IMG/VR virus record: IMGVR_UViG_3300005663_000080
Coordinates: 1 to 45,637 of that record
Strand: one strand, 5' to 3'
From: a virus
DNA length: 45,637 nt
Under the pieces are notes generated by a model, which worked only from the letters and a program-made list of their open reading frames with translations, ran no database searches and was not told where the DNA came from. The position numbers were made by a program, and so were the translations under genes. Of this stretch, positions 7,167 through 15,254 are shown piece by piece. The number at the start of each line of letters is the position of its first letter. The first letter of the stretch is position 1.

Positions 7167-7562
7167 ATGCTTGGTAAATTTAATTCAGATGGTGCAAACC
7201 AAAACGATGGCGCAAACCAAGACGGCAGCGCAAATAAACCAAAACCCACACGGCTTGAGATTATTGGCGTACTCAACGCTATTATTGACTTATGGTCTGA
7301 TGCACCAAAGATGCCAAAAACAAATGATTCGTGGCAAGCATTTCAGTCTGCAACACCACCCATAGTTTTAAGCGTACCAAGAGTGCCAAGAATACCAGAC
7401 AAATTAATTCTGCCGGAAGACAAACGACGCGGCGACGCAGTACTTGATGTACTTGACACACTGCGAACGTACGTGAAATATAGCTTGTTTGAACGCGACG
7501 CCCTTCGTCGCGAGGTAGCGTTCTTGAAACAAATGGTTAATGATTTAGGCGGTAAGATATGA
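7167..7562 (+). CDS. Hypothetical protein with DGANQ repeats
   Basis: 131 residues. Residues 5-22 are low complexity with repeated DGANQ units. The rest contains a helix (LEIIGVLNAIIDLW), a Pro-rich linker (VPRVPRIPDKLILP) and a C-terminal helix (LRREVAFLKQMVNDL). The previous gene ends 12 bp upstream and the next overlaps by four bases. No family recognised. Confidence 0.65.
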   Translation: MLGKFNSDGANQNDGANQDGSANKPKPTRLEIIGVLNAIIDLWSDAPKMPKTNDSWQAFQSATPPIVLSVPRVPRIPDKLILPEDKRRGDAVLDVLDTLRTYVKYSLFERDALRREVAFLKQMVNDLGGKI

Positions 7563-8449
7563 GCAGTGGAATACACAATTTAGACCCCGACGACCTAGAC
7601 AATTATCGCTGTGACCCTGACGAAGTACAGCGTTTTGAACGTGATGCCATTCGTCGTGAAACGGATAAAGTTTGCGCACAATGCAAGCATTTCTACGTTC
7701 CTATTGACGATGCGAACCAACAAGAGCATTACCGGCGACTTATTAAGGCGAACGACAACGACAATAGCATAGACGAACGAAGTAGAGAAGAGATACGGCT
7801 GTGCTACGAATTTCATTGGTGTAACGCTGCGTCGCCCGCTTGTGACAATGATTTCGAGCAGATAACAGATATTGAGTATGGCGAGTCTTTAACTAAACAG
7901 GGTGTTGACGGCTTGTTGGACGATGATTTTGAGCAGATGCTTGATGAAGACAAACCAGAAATCAAATGGGTACCAGAAACAGAAGGTATTAATAGACCAA
8001 CCAGTGTTCACAAACCAATGCCGCAAAAAGAAATTCAATACGTGTATATCGGGTTGCTACAAGAAAATCCTGATGCTGTACAAGGTACGCTGGAAGAAGT
8101 TCCAACAGAAATAGACGGCGTGGCGACGAACTACCGTCGTGTTGAGATGGGACCACTTGATTGGGATTTATTGTTTATGAACAACAGCGATGTAAACGTA
8201 GACATAAATTATGCGTTGCGCAACTTGAACACAGCGACGAACGCAGTTGACATAGACTTTCCAGTAGCACAAACAGATTGGTGCGGTTTGACACATTTTG
8301 GTTTGTATAATTCGCCAGTCGGTGGCACACTAATTTGTATTAGTGAATTTATAGTTTGTATGGATATTCTAGCGGGCAATTGTGCTGCTATAACTGAGGG
8401 CATTGCAGAGATACCCTTAGAATACTTGACAGATGAACAGCAACAATAA
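7559..8449 (+). CDS. Zinc-knuckle protein with phage structural-type C-terminal domain
   Basis: 296 residues. The N-terminal 110 residues contain VCAQCKHFYV and later Cys residues (LCYEFHWC), probably a zinc site. The C-terminal region has DFPVAQTDWCGLTHFGLY then GGTLICIS, close to the F-P-A-x-x-x-x-W-G-x-x-x-H-x-G-x-F-D and GG-x-L motif of small beta-rich phage structural or tail-associated proteins. The middle is acidic and repetitive (DDDFEQMLDEDK). Encoding this domain among replication genes is unusual; the assignment rests on motif resemblance only. Confidence 0.6.
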   Translation: MSSGIHNLDPDDLDNYRCDPDEVQRFERDAIRRETDKVCAQCKHFYVPIDDANQQEHYRRLIKANDNDNSIDERSREEIRLCYEFHWCNAASPACDNDFEQITDIEYGESLTKQGVDGLLDDDFEQMLDEDKPEIKWVPETEGINRPTSVHKPMPQKEIQYVYIGLLQENPDAVQGTLEEVPTEIDGVATNYRRVEMGPLDWDLLFMNNSDVNVDINYALRNLNTATNAVDIDFPVAQTDWCGLTHFGLYNSPVGGTLICISEFIVCMDILAGNCAAITEGIAEIPLEYLTDEQQQ

Positions 8450-8466
8450 GAAAGGCGGTGATTGAC

Positions 8467-8721
8467 GTGCCGACGTACGCTTATAAATGTGAAAACGAAA
8501 AGTGCAAACATAGCATAGAAAATAATCCAGTTGATATTTTTCATTCAATCATAGACAAGCCGAAAAAGAAATGCCCTGCGTGTGGCAAGCAGACGCTTGT
8601 TCGGTTGATTTCGGGCGGTGGCGGGATTATCTTCAAGGGTGACGATTGGTCGCACAAAGGCGCGCAGTATATTACAGACAGAGCCCGCGACAATCCGTCG
8701 GGCGAAGTGGGGATTAACTGA
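8467..8721 (+). CDS. FmdB-like zinc-ribbon protein
   Basis: 84 residues. PTYAYKCENEKC, then KPKKKCPACGKQTLVRLISGGGGIIFKG match the FmdB regulatory zinc-ribbon family: a CxxxxC and CxxC pair followed by the Ser-Gly-rich segment. Members occur in bacteria and phages; a role in transcription or nucleic-acid binding is assumed, not proven. The GTG at 8467 fits the family's usual start and has AAGGCGGTG 6 nt upstream. Confidence 0.8.
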   Translation: MPTYAYKCENEKCKHSIENNPVDIFHSIIDKPKKKCPACGKQTLVRLISGGGGIIFKGDDWSHKGAQYITDRARDNPSGEVGIN

Positions 8722-8867
8722 TGAAAAGTCTGGGCATAGAGCCAGCGATTAGTATATCCAAGCGAGACAAACAATCGACTTGGCACGAGCTATCTGGCAA
8801 ATTTAGCGTCAAAACGTGGGCTCAAGAGGCCCGCGACGCACGGTTGCCGTCTGGGCGGCGAGAGTAG
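8721..8867 (+). CDS. Small hypothetical protein
   Basis: 48 residues, starting on the last base of the previous stop (TGATG), so translation is probably coupled. Composition is basic and Ser/Trp-containing with no recognisable motif. Its last 78 bases overlap a minus-strand frame that also looks coding. Confidence 0.45.
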   Translation: MKSLGIEPAISISKRDKQSTWHELSGKFSVKTWAQEARDARLPSGRRE

Positions 8868-9092
8868 TCCTTCAAGCAACGAATCGGTGAATGGGTTGTA
8901 ATCATACGCATCAAGCCAGTAATCGCCGTGACGGGCGTCGTGAGACGTTATTATTGCTTCAACTGCCCGCTGGCTTAGTTTGTCAGTCGTTTGGTGGCGA
9001 TTTGTTGTCAAATTTATATTCATGTAACGTGTATCGGTTGTATTTGAATGAGACTTTAGAAGAAACTTAAATTGATTGGAATCAAATGGCAA
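8790..9092 (-). CDS. Possible minus-strand gene or inverted remnant
   Basis: An open minus-strand frame; ATG at 9023 or TTG at 9092. The residues from RAVEAIITSHDARHGDYW through LDAYDYNPFTDSLLEG look like a folded protein, while the + strand has many stops between 8868 and 9085. The + strand here is pyrimidine-rich, opposite to the purine-rich sense strand of the neighbouring genes, which supports coding on the other strand. No ribosome site is obvious and I recognise no family. Confidence 0.35.
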   Translation of the reverse strand: MPFDSNQFKFLLKSHSNTTDTRYMNINLTTNRHQTTDKLSQRAVEAIITSHDARHGDYWLDAYDYNPFTDSLLEGLLSPPRRQPCVAGLLSPRFDAKFAR

Positions 9093-9396
9093 GTAAGAAA
9101 GAACTTGAGAAAAAGTAAAGCGTCTTGAGTTGCTCGCGGAATTTTCGGAGAAGGCTATTATTGCGGGCGATAAAGATTACAGAAAGCTCCGAGATCAGAT
9201 TGAATGCGGGCTTGATTTGCACTTGTGTATATCAACCGGCAAGCACAATCAAGGCCACCTATTTCAATTTGTCCGCAAACTGTTTCAGGATAACAAAGCT
9301 GGCCATTTCAAATGTAAATTTTGTAGCATTACGACAACACGATTAATGACAGCAGATGAGCTGAAAGCTGCTGATAAGTTAGCACTCGGAAACTAA
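9086..9396 (+). CDS. Hypothetical protein read through a -1 frameshift
   Basis: ATG at 9086 gives MASKKELEKK and then TAA. A -1 shift on the codons AAA AAG (9110-9115) joins it to the open frame VKRLELLAEFSEKAI, for 103 residues in all. The joined protein has a continuous charged helix across the shift and a later zinc-like pair (CKFC). The downstream frame has no good start of its own. Either programmed frameshifting or a lost A in a run of As would explain this. Function unknown. Confidence 0.5.
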
Positions 9397-9433
9397 GCTC
9401 ACTCAGCCACGTTAACCCTCTATAAGGAATCAA

Positions 9434-10870
9434 ATGAAAAACTACACCAAAGAAGAAAAGAGTAAGATCAAGAAACAAATTCGCAAAGCAATGAAAGCGG
9501 GCACGTTTACACTCGCCGGGTTTGCGCGTGAGTATGGTTGCAACGTTAAGACTATTCGGGGAATTATTCAATCAAGCTCAAAACTCACCAACGAATACAA
9601 CAAGTACCAAGAGACGCAAGACGCAAGTCGGAAGGCCAACGCCCAGAGTCACGCGTCGGGGAAAGTTGGGTCGAAGCAGGCCAAAGACGCACCGTTTGTT
9701 AAAGAGATAGAGAGGGATGAAGATAAGTCAAAGGGCACCGTTGTTATTACGACACGGAGCCTAGACATAAAAACCATAGAAGATGCGCTGCGTATCGCTG
9801 AAGTTGACCTGGATGTGTGGAAAGTAGACCGGGCTAAAGTGAATTCGTGGGAAGTCACAATGGGCGTCAAATCTATTGTGGGCAAGCTTACCGAGACACA
9901 CGCGGAAACGTATACCAACTTTCAAGTGACGCTTTGGCTAGTTCGTAAAGCGCCGGAAGTTCTCGCGTTTGAAGATTTGGTGAAACGGCTCGAATCTGCG
10001 TCGCCCGTCGTTCCGATTATTGCGTTCCATGAGTACACTAAAGTAGTGCCCGACGAGCATCAAAGAGAACTTGAGATTTCACTTGCGGATATTCATCTTG
10101 GGCTGCGGTGTCTTGCACCATGTTCAGATATTGACTGGTCGCCAGACATTGCTGATAAGATGGTGATGAGCGTCATTGATGGCTTGATAGAGTCCGCGAA
10201 AAGTTTCGGGCCGTTTGAACGAATCATCTTTCCGTTTGGTAATGACTTTATGCACACGGACAACGTGTTTAATACGACGACCGCTGGAACGTTTCAACCC
10301 GAGGGCGACGCATGGAAAAGTACAATGTTGCACGGCGAGGTACTCGCAATGGCAATGATTGACCGGATGGAACAAGAAGCCCCCGTAAAAGTCATTGTCG
10401 TGCCTGGTAACCACGCAATGCAGACCGAAATTTCAATGGGCAGAACACTGCTCGCGTATTATCATAACGACGAGAACGTGCAAGTTGACGCGAATATGTC
10501 GTCGTACAAGTTCCATAAGTACGGCGTGAACCTTCTGGGATTCGAACATGGTCACTCAATACGTCAGACGCTGCGGTTAAGTGGGCTGATGGCAAACGAA
10601 TGCCCGGAGTGGTGGGCAGAAACCAAATACAGAGAGTGGCATTGTGGAGATCAGCATAGGAAAGGTTCTGGTCGCCCATCTGTAATGGCTGAACAGGGAG
10701 TAGGCGTCGAATTTCTCCCATCGTTAGTTCCAGCCAACGAGTGGCATAAGGTCCATGCGTTCTCATGGCAGAAACGAATCGGTATGGCTTTTGTGTGGGA
10801 CAAAACAGCTGGGCCCGTCGCCCGTCTCCAGACGAACATTGACTCGTACACAAATGAAATTATGCGTTGA
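9434..10870 (+). CDS. Calcineurin-like metallophosphoesterase with N-terminal helical domain
   Basis: 478 residues. A two-metal phosphoesterase; phage members are thought to act on nucleic acids or nucleotides, the substrate here is unknown. Motifs in order: SLADIHLG (Asp219, His221), FGNDF (269-272), VPGNHA (324-328), EHGH (371-374), HCGDQH (403-408). Residues 1-50 form a basic helix-turn-helix-like domain (FAREYGCNVKTIRGII) that may bind DNA. A charged linker follows. Start chosen at 9434 behind AAGGAATCAA. Next to the dNMP kinase. Confidence 0.85.
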   Translation: MKNYTKEEKSKIKKQIRKAMKAGTFTLAGFAREYGCNVKTIRGIIQSSSKLTNEYNKYQETQDASRKANAQSHASGKVGSKQAKDAPFVKEIERDEDKSKGTVVITTRSLDIKTIEDALRIAEVDLDVWKVDRAKVNSWEVTMGVKSIVGKLTETHAETYTNFQVTLWLVRKAPEVLAFEDLVKRLESASPVVPIIAFHEYTKVVPDEHQRELEISLADIHLGLRCLAPCSDIDWSPDIADKMVMSVIDGLIESAKSFGPFERIIFPFGNDFMHTDNVFNTTTAGTFQPEGDAWKSTMLHGEVLAMAMIDRMEQEAPVKVIVVPGNHAMQTEISMGRTLLAYYHNDENVQVDANMSSYKFHKYGVNLLGFEHGHSIRQTLRLSGLMANECPEWWAETKYREWHCGDQHRKGSGRPSVMAEQGVGVEFLPSLVPANEWHKVHAFSWQKRIGMAFVWDKTAGPVARLQTNIDSYTNEIMR

Positions 10871-10902
10871 TTCGCTTGGCGGCGATGCGCGGAGGTTGAA
10901 CG

Positions 10903-11649
10903 ATGAAAATAATAGGGATCAGCGGCAAGAAACAGAGTGGCAAAAGTTTCTTGGCGAAAAACTTGTGCGAAATCATTGGCAACGGTAGTCAACGAGACGG
11001 GCTTGCTCGTGGCTGTAATTACGATATCATCTGCATGGCTGACGCATTAAAGCAAATCGTAATTGATTGTTTTGTGCCACCACAATTTGATGCAGATATG
11101 TCACCACTTACGTTGAACTCAGACGCGTCTAAAAATCTTGAACTTCCTTGTGGTCATACAATCAGATATTTGTTACAACAAATAGGCACTGAAATGTTCC
11201 GAGGACTTTGGTCTGACGTGTGGCTCAATGCGTGGAAACGCAAAGTTAGTGACGCTAAGTGCAATAACAGTGTAAGCGGTCGCCCTGTTAAAGTTATTAT
11301 CTGCCCGGACGTGCGGTTCCCAAACGAGTTGAAAGCGATTCACGACTTGGGCGGCGTGGTGATACGCTTGACTCGTGCGCCGTTCGCCGACGTCGATCAA
11401 CACGAGTCCGAGACTGCGCTGGATGGTGTCAAACTAAAGCAGAAATGCATTAGGTGTAACGGCGAAGGCTATTGTGAAAGATACGATAGAGGCGCGCCGT
11501 TTGATGGGCCTTGTAATATTTGCAATGGTGATAAGATAGTTAACAAAGGTGGATTCGATTTTGTAATGAACAATGAGAATTTCTCGATGGACGACGCACG
11601 TTGTTGGGCGAAAGACTTTGTGGCTGAAAATTATCCTGATTATGTTTGA
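10903..11649 (+). CDS. Deoxynucleoside monophosphate kinase-like protein with zinc insert
   Basis: 248 residues. Probably phosphorylates dNMPs for phage DNA synthesis. The P-loop GISGKKQSGKS (5-15), the central IRYLLQQIGTEMFR segment, the strand ICPDVRFPNE and the VVIRLTR strand match the phage dNMP kinase (T4 gp1-like) fold. HESETALD follows as in relatives. The odd part is residues 182-207: CIRCNGEG and PCNICNG form two CxxCxG knuckles like those of DnaJ zinc fingers, inserted before the C-terminal helix. It follows the phosphoesterase by 32 bp. Confidence 0.82.
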   Translation: MKIIGISGKKQSGKSFLAKNLCEIIGNGSQRDGLARGCNYDIICMADALKQIVIDCFVPPQFDADMSPLTLNSDASKNLELPCGHTIRYLLQQIGTEMFRGLWSDVWLNAWKRKVSDAKCNNSVSGRPVKVIICPDVRFPNELKAIHDLGGVVIRLTRAPFADVDQHESETALDGVKLKQKCIRCNGEGYCERYDRGAPFDGPCNICNGDKIVNKGGFDFVMNNENFSMDDARCWAKDFVAENYPDYV

Positions 11650-11668
11650 CAATTATATTTGAGAACGA

Positions 11669-12586
11669 ATGATGTTAGAAAAACTTCAGTGTAAAAATTG
11701 TAACGACGGTTGGCTGATTTGGGATATAGACAAAACAATATACCACTGCGCGCACTGCGGCAGTGACTATACAAATACAGAAATTAATTTCGTTGCAGAA
11801 TTACAGCCAGAACACGAACAGCAGCCGCACGAGCGGCCAATAGCATATATAGCAGGAGCATTGAACGCACTCAGTATCGAGTACCTACAAAATGTGCGGC
11901 GGATGATTTTGTGGTCAAACAAAATACGAGCGCTGGATTACGCTGTTTTTGTGCCCGGCATTGATCTGCTTCACGGTATTGCATCAAATGATTGGGATTA
12001 CAATGCAGCGTTTGACAACTCGCAGCCGTTCCTTGCAAAGTCTGACATCGTGTTCGTATGTCCTGGGTGGGAGAGCAGTAAAGGCACAGCACGCGAGATT
12101 GAACTTGCTGAGTCTCTTGATGTTCCGGTTTATTATGGTGATGAGGGCTACGAACTGCTGAGAATAAAAAAGGCTGCAAAAGAAAACGTCTCTACACCGT
12201 TCAAAGAGTGTAGCGACCCAGCCAAAGAGTTAAATGATGAGGCACTTGCAGAACTGAAAAAACGAATTGCTGAGTCACCGTTTCGCAATATGCGCGACTC
12301 CGAACTAAAACTAATACCGCTAACGAGCGACGGCGAGTTGATCGTACCTGATAGTAACAAGCGTAGTACTAATATTCAGCAAGATCAGTTCATCGAAGAG
12401 TCAAACAACCATAACATAATAGGCTATCTTAAACGTAGCCCGCATCCTGATTATCGTATAGTGTCTGTAATTCCACACTTAAAGCGTATGCTGAAAGAAT
12501 GGTTTCATAGAAACTGGGCCGCTGCGACACTCATCGCTGTGTTTGTGACATGGTGCGTTGCAGTACATTCGAGGATGAGTTTATGA
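11669..12586 (+). CDS. Nucleoside 2-deoxyribosyltransferase-like protein with zinc ribbon and membrane anchor
   Basis: 305 residues. The N-terminal CKNCNDGW and HCAHCGSDY form a zinc ribbon (residues about 8-35). Residues 57-155 (RPIAYIAGALN, LAKSDIVFVCPGWESSKG, TAREIELAESLDVPVYY) match the nucleoside 2-deoxyribosyltransferase / DUF4406 fold used in nucleotide salvage. The catalytic Glu of the family would be in GTAREIELA. A hydrophobic segment (AATLIAVFVTWCVAVHS) near the C-terminus is probably a membrane anchor. This three-part arrangement is unusual. Two start ATGs (11669, 11672) are possible. Confidence 0.7.
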   Translation: MMLEKLQCKNCNDGWLIWDIDKTIYHCAHCGSDYTNTEINFVAELQPEHEQQPHERPIAYIAGALNALSIEYLQNVRRMILWSNKIRALDYAVFVPGIDLLHGIASNDWDYNAAFDNSQPFLAKSDIVFVCPGWESSKGTAREIELAESLDVPVYYGDEGYELLRIKKAAKENVSTPFKECSDPAKELNDEALAELKKRIAESPFRNMRDSELKLIPLTSDGELIVPDSNKRSTNIQQDQFIEESNNHNIIGYLKRSPHPDYRIVSVIPHLKRMLKEWFHRNWAAATLIAVFVTWCVAVHSRMSL

Positions 12587-12717
12587 GCGTATCTGAAAAA
12601 CTTCTAACGTTGACGATGACGGACAGAATTTTAATGTGTGTATTAGTTCCTGCATCATATTTGCTCCATTTATACTCGGCATGGTCGTTCGATTCTTGCG
12701 AAGTACTTGGAGTTTGA
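12583..12717 (+). CDS. Small membrane protein
   Basis: 44 residues with one hydrophobic stretch (RILMCVLVPASYLLHLY). Starts within the previous stop codon (ATGA), which suggests coupled translation. Function unknown. Confidence 0.5.
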   Translation: MSVSEKLLTLTMTDRILMCVLVPASYLLHLYSAWSFDSCEVLGV

Positions 12718-12827
12718 CGAATAACTTTTATCTTGGTAGCTGGGAAGATTGCTTAGATACGTGGTGTACTGGATTTAACACACTATTTCTCACGTCATAC
12801 GCATGGATATTCATACTATTGGCGTGA
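12714..12827 (+). CDS. Small membrane protein, uncertain start
   Basis: 37 residues from a TTG that overlaps the previous stop (TTGA); an ATG at 12681 would add 11 residues. The C-terminal NTLFLTSYAWIFILLA is a likely membrane helix. The pair of small membrane genes may act together. Confidence 0.4.
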   Translation: MTNNFYLGSWEDCLDTWCTGFNTLFLTSYAWIFILLA

Positions 12828-12842
12828 ATGAAAGGAAGACTA

Positions 12843-13499
12843 ATGAAAAAGAAAAGACCACTGGCGTTTGTTTGGCCGACTTGGATCACAAAATTAATCA
12901 CAGGCGAGGATAACTGCTTTTTCAAAAGCTGGCTAAAAAGTCACTACCAGAACTATGACAAGACTCCTAGCGACTTTAACTCGGCGATGTGGAACATTGC
13001 GCACACAAAGATTCTACGCAGCCGAGTAGACATGTTGACTGACAAGGGCTATCGTGTACTAATCGAAGATCAGAACTCGTTCAAGCTTGACTACTGTAGC
13101 AACGCTGGCGACAGTTGTGTCATCTCTGCTAAACCGGATATCCTTGCGCTCGGGCAGTGTGGCGATGGCACTGAGTTTGCGGAAATCTCGGATGCCAAGT
13201 CAGGTAAGCAAAAATCGAGTGACCAATTACAGGTCATGCTCTACCAAATTTTGTTGCCACTGGCTGTGTCAGATTACGCCGCGACGAAGTTTAGCGGTTG
13301 TGTGGTATACAAAGAAGGTGTGCCGAACGTCGATATACCAAACACGATAGCGGACGACAAAGGGCTGCGAGAGCAAATCTTTTCGACGATCGACAAGATC
13401 ATCGGACCGGAAGTCGCGTGTCGTAAGACGCCCAGCAAAATGGAGTGCCGCTTTTGTGACATTGCGCGAAGTGAGTGTTCTGCGAAGTTTAAGGAGTGA
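12843..13499 (+). CDS. Cas4/RecB-like PD-(D/E)XK nuclease with iron-sulfur cysteines
   Basis: 218 residues. A DNA nuclease fold: SAKPDILAL (Asp99), EFAEISDAKSGK (Asp117, Lys119) and QLQVMLYQ (Gln128, Tyr134) are the motif II, III and QxxxY elements of Cas4/RecB nucleases. C-terminal cysteines CRFC and SEC (202, 205, 212), with Cys193 or Cys25 as a fourth ligand, fit a 4Fe-4S cluster site. Stand-alone phage members are linked to recombination and replication; there is no CRISPR array or Cas1 here. ATG 12843 is preferred over 12828 because AAAGGAAG precedes it. Confidence 0.8.
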   Translation: MKKKRPLAFVWPTWITKLITGEDNCFFKSWLKSHYQNYDKTPSDFNSAMWNIAHTKILRSRVDMLTDKGYRVLIEDQNSFKLDYCSNAGDSCVISAKPDILALGQCGDGTEFAEISDAKSGKQKSSDQLQVMLYQILLPLAVSDYAATKFSGCVVYKEGVPNVDIPNTIADDKGLREQIFSTIDKIIGPEVACRKTPSKMECRFCDIARSECSAKFKE

Positions 13500-13501
13500 C
13501 G

Positions 13502-13804
13502 ATGAACATCGCAAGATACTTGAAAAAGCTAGACGAATACGAAGAACGAGCGATTAAACTTGAAACGAAACGTATGAAACGTAAACAAAACATCTGCGTG
13601 TGGTGCGGCAAACGACTTTGGTGGTGGCAGAAACGACGATGTAACAGTACGCCGGACGGCCATAGAATTTGGTGCCAAACGTGTAGTGACTTGCAACGTC
13701 CGCTGAAGACGTGGCAACGTGATTGGTTTAATGCAGCTATTGCGTGCTCAATCATGTGCATTGTGCTTGTACTGATTGTACTCGCGATTAAACATTTTGG
13801 ATAA
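13502..13804 (+). CDS. Zinc-binding membrane protein
   Basis: 100 residues behind AAGGAGTGACG. A basic helical N-terminus is followed by CVWCGKRLWWW and WCQTCSD, two CxxC knuckles forming a zinc ribbon, and a C-terminal membrane helix (IACSIMCIVLVLIVLAI). The zinc part would face the cytoplasm if inserted as a tail anchor. No family name can be given. Confidence 0.65.
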   Translation: MNIARYLKKLDEYEERAIKLETKRMKRKQNICVWCGKRLWWWQKRRCNSTPDGHRIWCQTCSDLQRPLKTWQRDWFNAAIACSIMCIVLVLIVLAIKHFG

Positions 13805-13820
13805 GACGAATGAGATAATT

Positions 13821-14510
13821 ATGAACAACGAACGAAACGAAAACAACGAAAACAACGACGAAAAAATACTCGTGACAGTACAGTGGTACAAGTCGAACGT
13901 CGTGCGGCTAATATTCAACAGCAGGGTGATTTGGGAAACCAAAGAGATTGCGTTGAACGACGTCTTAAACCCCGATACTGCGTTTAGCGAAACAACATTA
14001 CAACTGGACTTGTTAGAGTCAATCAACTACTCCAAAATATTGTTGCAAGGCCTTCAGGTCAATCGACTTGAACAGATAAACTTGCTCGTTCAATTACGAG
14101 TGGAACAATGGCAAATGAAAGTAATATTGTTTGAGCAGCAGTTAAAGCAGCGCATAGTCGATATGGGATTAGCAAAGCTGCTTGATAACATTAACCCAGA
14201 CGATCCTGGCAGCTATACTTTGGACGATGGTGAATCGTTCGACGAGCAACGCTGCGAGTGCAATGGTGGTTGTGACGAGTGTTCCGGCGAATACTGTGAA
14301 AGCCTCGGCATTAATGACATTGAATCTGATGATAATACTCTTAAGCTGTGCAAAGGCTGCTCTGGCGAGCGGGACAGTTGCGCAGATTGTGAAGACGCAG
14401 ACCCGAACGACGCAGATAATTTAGACACTGACATTCGACGCAAAAGCGACAGTAAAAAATCGGATAACGAGAACCGAATCTGTGACGATAATGACATTTT
14501 TCAAAGATAG
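13821..14510 (+). CDS. Hypothetical protein with cysteine-rich acidic tail
   Basis: 229 residues. An Asn/Glu-rich start (NERNENNENND) leads into a beta-rich segment (ILVTVQWYKSNVVRLIFN) and a long helix rich in Leu and Gln. The C-terminal third is acidic with many Cys in CxC and CxxC spacing (CECNGGCDECSGEYC, CKGCSGERDSCADC), which could bind several metals. Ends in TAG. No family recognised. Confidence 0.65.
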   Translation: MNNERNENNENNDEKILVTVQWYKSNVVRLIFNSRVIWETKEIALNDVLNPDTAFSETTLQLDLLESINYSKILLQGLQVNRLEQINLLVQLRVEQWQMKVILFEQQLKQRIVDMGLAKLLDNINPDDPGSYTLDDGESFDEQRCECNGGCDECSGEYCESLGINDIESDDNTLKLCKGCSGERDSCADCEDADPNDADNLDTDIRRKSDSKKSDNENRICDDNDIFQR

Positions 14511-14524
14511 GGATGAAAATATAA

Positions 14525-14857
14525 GTGCAAACTAAACAGTGGATTAAACGCGGACTTAAACGCTGGGTACAAAAGCGCGTTGGCTGGGACAACCTGGAGT
14601 TTGACAGCACAGACTGGGCGCATCCTGCATGGCACCGTGGGACGTTGCATGGACTGCACGGTGCTATACGCCTTGTTGACGATGTTATCAGTGGCAAGAA
14701 CGATGGCACAAGTGGTATGTATGAAGACGCTGATAAACTTCGTCAAATGGTTCTTGAGTTGAAACGCGAACGTGACTCGTTGCATTGTGAATGCGAACAA
14801 CTAAGACTTGAAGTGTTACGTCAAAGTGCAATTAACAAGAGAGATGATTGTGGCTAA
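14525..14857 (+). CDS. Hypothetical protein, GTG start
   Basis: 110 residues. N-terminus basic and Trp-rich (WIKRGLKRWVQKRVGW), C-terminus a probable coiled coil (LRQMVLELKRERDSLHCE). The GTG at 14525 is the first start in the frame after the previous stop; the ribosome site is weak. Overlaps the start of the next gene by 14 bp. Confidence 0.55.
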   Translation: MQTKQWIKRGLKRWVQKRVGWDNLEFDSTDWAHPAWHRGTLHGLHGAIRLVDDVISGKNDGTSGMYEDADKLRQMVLELKRERDSLHCECEQLRLEVLRQSAINKRDDCG

Positions 14858-15254
14858 GAAAATTACAATCAAAAGAAAATCACTTAAAAGAAAATCGCTT
14901 AAGATAAGCAACGAGTATTTCGAAAAGTTCAAAGAAACGTTTCTGTATTGGCAGAAAGAGCTTGGGTTAATGCAGTACCAGATTCAATTTGAACACAAAG
15001 ACATTGATGGCGCTTATGCAAAGATTTGCGTTCACGAAGACGATAAATTAGCGCACGTGATTTGTAACAATAAATACTCGTCGCAACAAGACGCAAACAC
15101 AGACAAAGGCCCAGAATCGCACGCTAAACATGAGGCGTGTCACTTGTTAATTTCTCGACTTGAGTGGTTGGGAAATCAGAGATGTATTAGGAACGACGAA
15201 ATATATGACGAGGATGAAGCGATTGTCGTTCGACTTGCGAGGGTTTTGAAATGA
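14844..15254 (+). CDS. Putative HExxH zinc metallopeptidase
   Basis: 136 residues. KHEACH (95-100) is an HExxH zinc-binding helix in a helical context (HLLISRLEWLG) with a downstream acidic segment (DEIYDEDEAIVVRLARVL). This arrangement resembles small SprT/WSS1-like phage metallopeptidases. The N-terminus is highly basic because of a 15-bp tandem repeat (KRKSLKRKSLK) and may bind DNA. A substrate cannot be named. ATG 14844 or GTG 14850 are both possible starts. Confidence 0.6.
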   Translation: MIVAKKITIKRKSLKRKSLKISNEYFEKFKETFLYWQKELGLMQYQIQFEHKDIDGAYAKICVHEDDKLAHVICNNKYSSQQDANTDKGPESHAKHEACHLLISRLEWLGNQRCIRNDEIYDEDEAIVVRLARVLK

